The notes beneath the pieces are model-generated. The model saw only the letters and a list, made by a program, of their open reading frames with translations. It was not told the DNA's origin and ran no database searches. From the NCBI GenBank assembly GCA_021432605.1, contig MU271147.1:992001-1056000 (forward strand): a stretch of 64,000 nt of DNA. Direction: 5' to 3'. The DNA comes from Coniochaeta sp. PMI_546 (taxonomy: Eukaryota; Ascomycota; Sordariomycetes; Coniochaetales; Coniochaetaceae). Below, piece by piece: positions 58,705 to 64,000 of this stretch (positions are counted from its first letter, which is position 1; each line of letters opens with the position of its first letter). Both the position numbers and the translations under genes were made by a program.

Positions 58705-59625
58705 TCACCAGCCGCCGTAATAGCCGCCACCTCGATGACCCGACCACCATCTTGAATATGTGCTGGTGTCTGTATCACAGTTTAGCAAATGACCAGCCAT
58801 CCTCAGAAAGAAAGGACAGAGAAGCATACCTCGCTCGGTGCTGATACCTAGCTGATCAGCAACATTCCGGTAACCCTCAGCCCCAACCTTGCCCGTCGTC
58901 TCAATCTTTTTGACCATGTCCTGGTCGCCCTCCCAAGGGCTCCGACAATACGGACACGTGACCTTAGCGACCGTCCCCTGCGCCCTCTTCGTAGCAGCCC
59001 ACATTTCCAGGCAAGCCTTGTGCATGTTCTGCCCACAGGACGCTTTGCAATAGATGATAGCCTCGTCCTTCTCCAGCGCCTCATAGCAGATCGGACACTC
59101 CCCTTCAATCGGCTTCCTGTTCTTGTCCTCTTGATCTCCAGGATCCTCAGACGGAATCGGTCCAGCGTTGTCAAAGATCTCCCTCAACTCACTACCCAGC
59201 AGCGCGAGCTGGTAGACGTGGTCGTACCTGGCGCGCAGGACGCGTGCCATGACGTAGAGGACATGCTTGCACTGGTTTCCCGCCTTTGCATGCGGGCAGT
59301 CGCAGGTCGGCTGCCGCGCGATGATAACTGTATAGATGTTGCCTGTCGTGCCAGCCAACTCGATGGTTTCCTCCTGCTCGTCGCCGTGGCCGGCGCGGGA
59401 GCGAGAGAGGACGAAGAAGCGCTGAGACGTGGCGCGGCTATAGACCTCGCCAAATGACTGGGGCGCTTTCGGGCGGTAGCGACGAAGACGCTTCTCTTCG
59501 TCTGGGTCGCGCTTTTTCCGGGGCGTCTTGGCTAGTTTCTTGGAGGGTGAGGCGATATCGTAGCTGGAACTCTCTTCGACCCGCTTGCGCTTTTGGCTGC
59601 TGCCGGGTGCCTGGTCCGCAGCCAT
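58705..59625 (-). CDS. SWIM zinc finger plus RING finger protein, probable E3 ligase
   Basis: Exons 59625-58830 and 58769-58705 with a 60-nt intron (GTATGC..ATACAG) give 286 residues; the intron is a multiple of three and has no stop, so unspliced sequence also reads through. Residues 11-50 are basic, nuclear-signal-like. SWIM finger: Cys108, Cys110, Cys119, His121 (TCDCPHAKAGNQCKHV). RING finger: Cys177, Cys180, Cys193, Cys197, His202, Cys205, Cys224, Cys227 (CPICYEAL, CGQNMHKACLEMW, CPYCRSPW). The C-terminus is Gly/Trp/Tyr-rich (RGGGYYGGW). The SWIM plus RING layout is that of ZSWIM2-like ubiquitin ligases. It shares a 389-bp divergent promoter with the amidase gene. Confidence 0.9.
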   Translation of the reverse strand: MAADQAPGSSQKRKRVEESSSYDIASPSKKLAKTPRKKRDPDEEKRLRRYRPKAPQSFGEVYSRATSQRFFVLSRSRAGHGDEQEETIELAGTTGNIYTVIIARQPTCDCPHAKAGNQCKHVLYVMARVLRARYDHVYQLALLGSELREIFDNAGPIPSEDPGDQEDKNRKPIEGECPICYEALEKDEAIIYCKASCGQNMHKACLEMWAATKRAQGTVAKVTCPYCRSPWEGDQDMVKKIETTGKVGAEGYRNVADQLGISTERGMLLCPFFLRMAGHLLNCDTDTSTYSRWWSGHRGGGYYGGW

Positions 59626-60014
59626 TTTTGCGAGGTGAAATAGGGGTTCCTTAGATATCCTTTAATGAGAACGAGAAGGGCCGGAGACTCGACAATTTTG
59701 GCTGAGATGGAGGCGGGAGTTACAGCTGGTTTGTTTCGCTCAAGTTGCCATCTGAGGTTGGAATAAGCGATCAGCTTGCCCAAAGTGGCGAACTCACGAT
59801 TCCAGCCGGGGCTGGGGTGGTGGGGTGCCGCTAGCGGTGTTTTGCTCTGGCATCCCTGCAGCCCTGCCGCTCTCGGCAGTAAGCGAAACCCCGCTCCATG
59901 GCAATTCCAGGTTAACTCCACCAGCATCACTAATACACCGTCGAGTGCCATCACGACAGAGTTTGAGAAGACTTGCACAGATAGTGCTTACAGCGCTTGT
60001 ATACAGCGAACAAT
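59626..60014. promoter_or_regulatory. divergent promoter, SWIM/RING and amidase genes
   Basis: 389 bp between start codons facing away from each other. No gene inside. No known operator was recognised. Confidence 0.5.
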
Positions 60015-62291
60015 ATGTCTGACGTCAAGGAGTCCTGGCAGGATAAAGCTGCAGCAAAGAAGGTTGCCATCCTGGCCAGCATCCCGGCCGAATGGCGCTT
60101 ATCGGCAGCTCAATTGAAGCTGGCAGAGGGGCAGCGGAACATCACTGGATCTTTCATCCAGCAATTTCTGGACGACGCCGATATAGCAATCGTATCTCTC
60201 GATAGCGTGCTAATTGTCGAGGCTATCAAGAGTCGGAAGCTGTCCGCTGTGCAGGTCACCAGGGCATTCTGCAAGACTGCTGCTATCGCTCACCAGATTG
60301 TATGCTAACTACCAGATTCACATGAGAAGCACGGTAACAAATCTGGGTTGATGCTATTGCTAATCTCACGCATAGAATCCCTGTCTTCTCGAGATATTCG
60401 TCGACAAGGCTTTGGCCCGTGCAAAGGAACTCGACGATTACCAGGCGAAACATGGGCGGACTACGGGTCCACTCCACGGCCTTCCTGTCAGCCTGAAAGA
60501 CCAATTCCATGTCAAGGGCATCGATACGTCCATGGGATACATCGGTTGGATCGGCGGTAATTGTGGTGTCTTCGATGCCAGTAAGACCCATAAAATCGAG
60601 AGCCAAATCACGAAAGAGTTTCTGTCCGTCGGGGCCGTGCTGTACTGCAAGGTACGTACCCTGTCGGTACCATGTCGCGGTCGTGTCAGAACTTTATCAG
60701 GCAGCTGACGCTTGTTTCCGTAGACGACCCTCCCACAAACTGTCTTTGTGAGTGAAGACAAGCCCCAGACCTGTTGATCTTCCCCATTGCTTACCCCTGT
60801 GTAGTTCGGTGAGACTGTGAACCACATCCTCGGGACGACATATAACCCCCACAACCGCAATCTCTCGTGCGGAGGGTCATCTGGTGGAGAGGCTGTGCTG
60901 CATGCTCTCAGGGGTAGTACTCTTGGTGTTGGGACTGACATAGGCGGATCCGTGCGGATCCCGGCTGGATTCTGCGGAACCTTCTCTCTCAAACCCACGC
61001 CAGAGCGCCTCTCTTACAAAGATTGCGCCAATACGGCAAGTTGTGCCCATGGCCCATCGGGTGTCGATGTTCCGCAGACTGATAGGTTGACAGGCACCAG
61101 GCCAATACACAAGTCGCTCAACCGTGGGGCTGATGGGCACCTCGCTAGATGGGATCGAGCTGGGTCTGGAAGCACTGCTCTCGACACAGCCGTGGGTAAA
61201 CGATCCTGCCGTGGTCCCAATCCCGTACCGACAAGATATATACAATGCTTACCTGGCCAGAGGCTCAACAGCCGGAGCCAAGCCTCTGAAGATAGGTGTG
61301 GTGTGGAATGACGGCATGGTCGAACCGCATCCGCCTGTCCGACGCGGTCTGAGACTTCTCGCCGAGGCGGTCAAAAACGCCGGACACAAGGTAAGTGGCG
61401 TGGCTTGGAATACAAGCTGTAGGATGGCTCTGACCACAGTACAGATCGTCGACTGGGATCCACCACCTGTAAAGCAAGGATGTGACATCCACGTAAGTAT
61501 TCCTCACCAATGCCCGGCGTACAGGACGTAGTTAGCTAATAAACTCAGCGCCGCATGCTCCTGTCCGACGGTCTCCACGACATTCACCAGCAACTTGCCA
61601 GGTCGGGCGAGCCACTCGTACCGAGCCTTGCAGAGGAACTCAAGCTTCGGGAGCCGCGTCCGCTGCTCGAGGTCCATGACCTCACGCTCAGAGGACTCGC
61701 TTACGAGATCAAGTATTCCGACTACTGGAATTCGACAGGAGACGACGACGGTGAGCCTCACAATACCATTAACAGTACGGCCAGCCCGCTAATTCTCGGC
61801 CAGGACAACTTGTCGACGCTGTTATCATGCCGGTTGCGGCGCATGCTGCTGTCATTCCTGGGAAGTACTATCACCTTGGTATGCTACATCATTCTGTTTG
61901 CTTGACCGCGACACTGGATTCGGTCCCTAACTTCCACGCAGAGTACACCCGTGTAGCGAATGCGCTGAATTACAGTGCGGTGGTCATACCTGTCACCAAG
62001 GCGGATAAGAGTGTGGATACTGTTGACAAGACGTATCACCCCATCAACGACCTCGACCGCAAGAACTGGGAGGCCTGTAAGTATCGTTCTCGGCACTTTT
62101 TCTGTTGCTGACGAACACGTTTGCTGATCGTTGTTGCGTGCTCTACAGATGATCCCGACATCTATGACGGTGCTCCGGTAGGCCTTCAGATCATGGGCCG
62201 TAAGTTTGAGGAGGAGAAGGTGCTTGCCATTGCCAAGGTGGTCTATACGGCCTTGCTGAAGGAGCAGAAGAGTGTTAAGGCTGCTCTTTAG
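60015..62291 (+). CDS. amidase-signature hydrolase (acetamidase type), ten exons
   Basis: Exons: 60015-60299, 60376-60651, 60724-60747, 60805-61035, 61094-61390, 61445-61492, 61549-61750, 61804-61878, 61942-62076, 62149-62291; 571 residues, the usual acetamidase length. The catalytic triad is Lys136 (GLPVSLKDQFHVKG), cis-Ser220 (SCGGSSGGE) and nucleophile Ser244 (GTDIGGSVRIPAG), with the FAAH-like spacing of 24 between the serines. The third exon is only 24 nt (TTLPQTVF). The fourth intron (61036-61093) begins with GC (GCAAGT), not GT; without its removal the frame is lost, with it the conserved ANTAPGQYTSRSTVG appears. The protein hydrolyses amides such as acetamide or fatty amides; the substrate is not predictable. 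No signal peptide; cytosolic. Confidence 0.93.
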
Positions 62292-62409
62292 GTCTAGTCG
62301 CCGGAATTCCTCGTACATCGTGCTGTGGCTAAGAAGATGAAGTGGTGTCTATACAGGTTGAGTGGCAGTCGGGTACGTACCCCGGGTTCTACGAAACACG
62401 CATCTACTC
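62292..62409. terminator. tail-to-tail spacer, amidase and ABC transporter
   Basis: 118 bp separate the two converging stop codons, so both 3' ends must lie in or overlap here. No defined poly(A) signal was recognised. Confidence 0.4.
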
Positions 62410-64000
62410 CTAGGGATTTACATCCACCTTCTTATCCAGCGACTGTCCCAGACACATATCATAGTACACACCCTTCCTCGCCAACAACTCCTCGTGCGTG
62501 CCACTCTCCACAATCAGCCCCTGCGAAAAGACATATATCTTATCCGCGTTCTTGATGGTAGACAACCGATGCGCGACAGCAACCGTCGTCCGCCGTCTTT
62601 TCTTCCTCCCCTCCTCCCCTCCTTCTTTCTCGTCTCCCTCCTCCTCCTCCTCCTCATCGCCCATGGCCCGGTCCAGGGCCCGCTGCACGATCCTCTCGCT
62701 CTCGGTGTCAAGACTGCTCGTCGCTTCGTCGAGGAGCAGCAGTTTCGGGCGCCGGACCAGGGCTCTGGCGATGGTGATGCGCTGTCGCTGGCCGCCCGAG
62801 AGGCGCAGGCCTTGGGATCCGCATTGGGTCGCTAGGCCGTCTGGAAGGGAGATGATGAAGTCGTAGATGTTGGCTTGCTTGCAGGCTTGTATGATCTTGC
62901 TTTCCACTTCCGGATCATTTTCTAAATGTGAGGCGGTGGAAGTGTTTGTGTCTAGAAGACCCAAGGCGATGTTGTCCCGTATTGAACCCTGGTATAGCAC
63001 CGGTTCTTGCTGCACCAGCGCGATGGAGGAGCGGTATGTTCCAAGATGGATTGATGATGCATCGGTGCCGGAGAGAAGTATCGAGCCGGCAGTGGACGAG
63101 TAGAAGCGCTCAAGGAGCGAGATCATGGTTGTCTTGCCTGAGCCCGAGGCGCCGACTAGTGCTACGAAACTGCCAGGCTGTATCTGTGTTACGATCGGCG
63201 GTTAGCCGTCTGCGGGATGGGTTGATATCAATCTGAGGTGTAAGGAAGAACACACCTTGATTGAGACACCCTTCAGCACCTTGGCTAGCGGCCGCTGAGG
63301 ATAGGAAAATTGCAGGTCGCGGCACTCGATCGCTGCGCCTGAGGCTCCATCCTGCCACTGTTCGCCCGGTGGTGGATCATCGTCTCTCATTTCTGCGGCA
63401 ACTTGTCCCCTCAGCCAGAATATGTAGTTCATGGCTGATATAGCCTTTGTAATGCCTGGAATAGGGTTAGAAGCCAAGCAAGGTATCTCTATGGACGATC
63501 GGACTTACTGGTGCTATACTGGAAGAACGCAGCCGCGGCCTCACCAGAGAAGATGACGGCGATAAAGACAGTCCAAAACTGGTCTGCGGTGTATTCTCCG
63601 AAAGATATAAGCCGACCACCATACCTAGACAACTGTTAGCAAGCCTGCTTCTTCATTCCTAGGGCGAGGAAGAGAAACATACCAGAACCCCAACGCCATG
63701 GCAAGAAATGATATCGACTGGCTCAGCGAATACCAAAACATAGTCCACCCCAAGCTCTTGACTGAGCGAACAGCAATACACCTCAAGCTCTCCTCGTACC
63801 TCCTGAGAACCTCGTGCTCGAGAGCGAGCGAAGCAACGGTCCTGATAGCCGACACTGCCTCGGACGCGATACCGGCACTGTCAGCGAACCGGGAGGCCGT
63901 ATCTGCATCGAGCTTAAACTCCAGTCTTATCCGGATGTAACCAGACACTACCAGCGGAGGCAGGGCACCGAAAACGAGGACCAGACCTAGCTTCCAGCCA
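62410..64000 (-). CDS. ABCB/MDR-type ABC transporter, 3' part (runs off window)
   Basis: Partial gene; its 5' part lies beyond 64000. Exons seen: 64000-63683, 63624-63509, 63455-63256, 63183-62410, introns 58, 53 and 72 nt, all in phase. The last membrane region (SLSQSISFLAMALGFWYGG, FWTVFIAVIFSGEAAAAFF) precedes the C-terminal ATPase: A-loop FSYPQRPLAKVL, Walker A GASGSGKTT, Q-loop VQQEPVLYQG, signature LSGGQRQR, Walker B LLLLDEATSS, H-loop VAVAHRLST. Order membrane-then-ATPase means ABCB (multidrug, Ste6 or leptomycin-resistance type) full or half transporter. An unusual insert of about 25 residues, acidic then basic (EEEEEE, GRKKRRR), lies between the D-loop and H-loop. It faces the amidase gene. 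Substrate unknown. Confidence 0.92.

Overview
The window looks like nuclear DNA of a filamentous ascomycete (Pezizomycotina, probably a Sordariomycete; the class is inferred). The evidence is genes broken by many short introns (about 50-140 nt) with GT..AG borders and CTNAC-type branch sites, and typical mould families: a HET-domain protein, a fungal tyrosinase, a laccase relic, GH20 and GH47 glycosidases, a clade-3 catalase, the mitochondrial protein MCP1, and pogo/Fot1 transposons with TA target duplications. I rebuilt gene models by hand, joining exons only where phase, splice sites and protein sense agreed. Several true starts lie in small upstream exons or downstream of the longest open frame.

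Layout. 1-11.5 kb: two minus-strand nuclear genes, a SWIRM-domain protein and an F-box/WD-like protein, separated by about 7 kb with no recognisable gene. 13.3-15.1 kb: a five-exon catalase. 17.6-18.8 kb: MCP1. 21.2-21.7 kb: a small Cys/His-rich, highly charged protein. 24.0-25.8 kb: a membrane-anchored class I alpha-mannosidase. 26.3-28.6 kb: a HET-domain protein. 28.8-33.4 kb: a secreted phenol-oxidase neighbourhood made of a broken laccase, a small secreted protein and an apparently intact tyrosinase; the last two are divergently transcribed from one short promoter. 34-41 kb: gene-poor, with gene relics, a 58-nt poly-C tract, a 270-bp TA-flanked MITE and a small tail-anchored, cysteine-rich PPxY protein. 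41.5-45.2 kb: secreted GH20 hexosaminidase and a small basic protein. 45.8-49.7 kb: a 784-bp AT-rich near-palindromic element and a whole pogo/Fot1-like transposon. 50-56 kb: decayed or unknown spliced genes. 56.7-64 kb: a denser block with an aminoglycoside-phosphotransferase-fold kinase, a SWIM+RING protein, a ten-exon amidase and the 3' end of an ABCB-type transporter that runs off the window.

How the genes relate. No single pathway covers the window. The clearest functional grouping is the laccase relic, small secreted protein and tyrosinase (phenol oxidation or melanin-type chemistry outside the cell). The amidase and ABC transporter are tail-to-tail neighbours and the SWIM/RING gene shares a 389-bp divergent promoter with the amidase, but co-function is inference only. 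I found no CRISPR array, operon, rRNA or convincing tRNA. I did not find a clearly new multi-gene system; the most unusual items are the Cys-rich PPxY membrane protein, the AT palindrome, a GC-AG intron plus a 24-nt microexon in the amidase, and an unrecognised four-exon gene at 54.8-56.2 kb.
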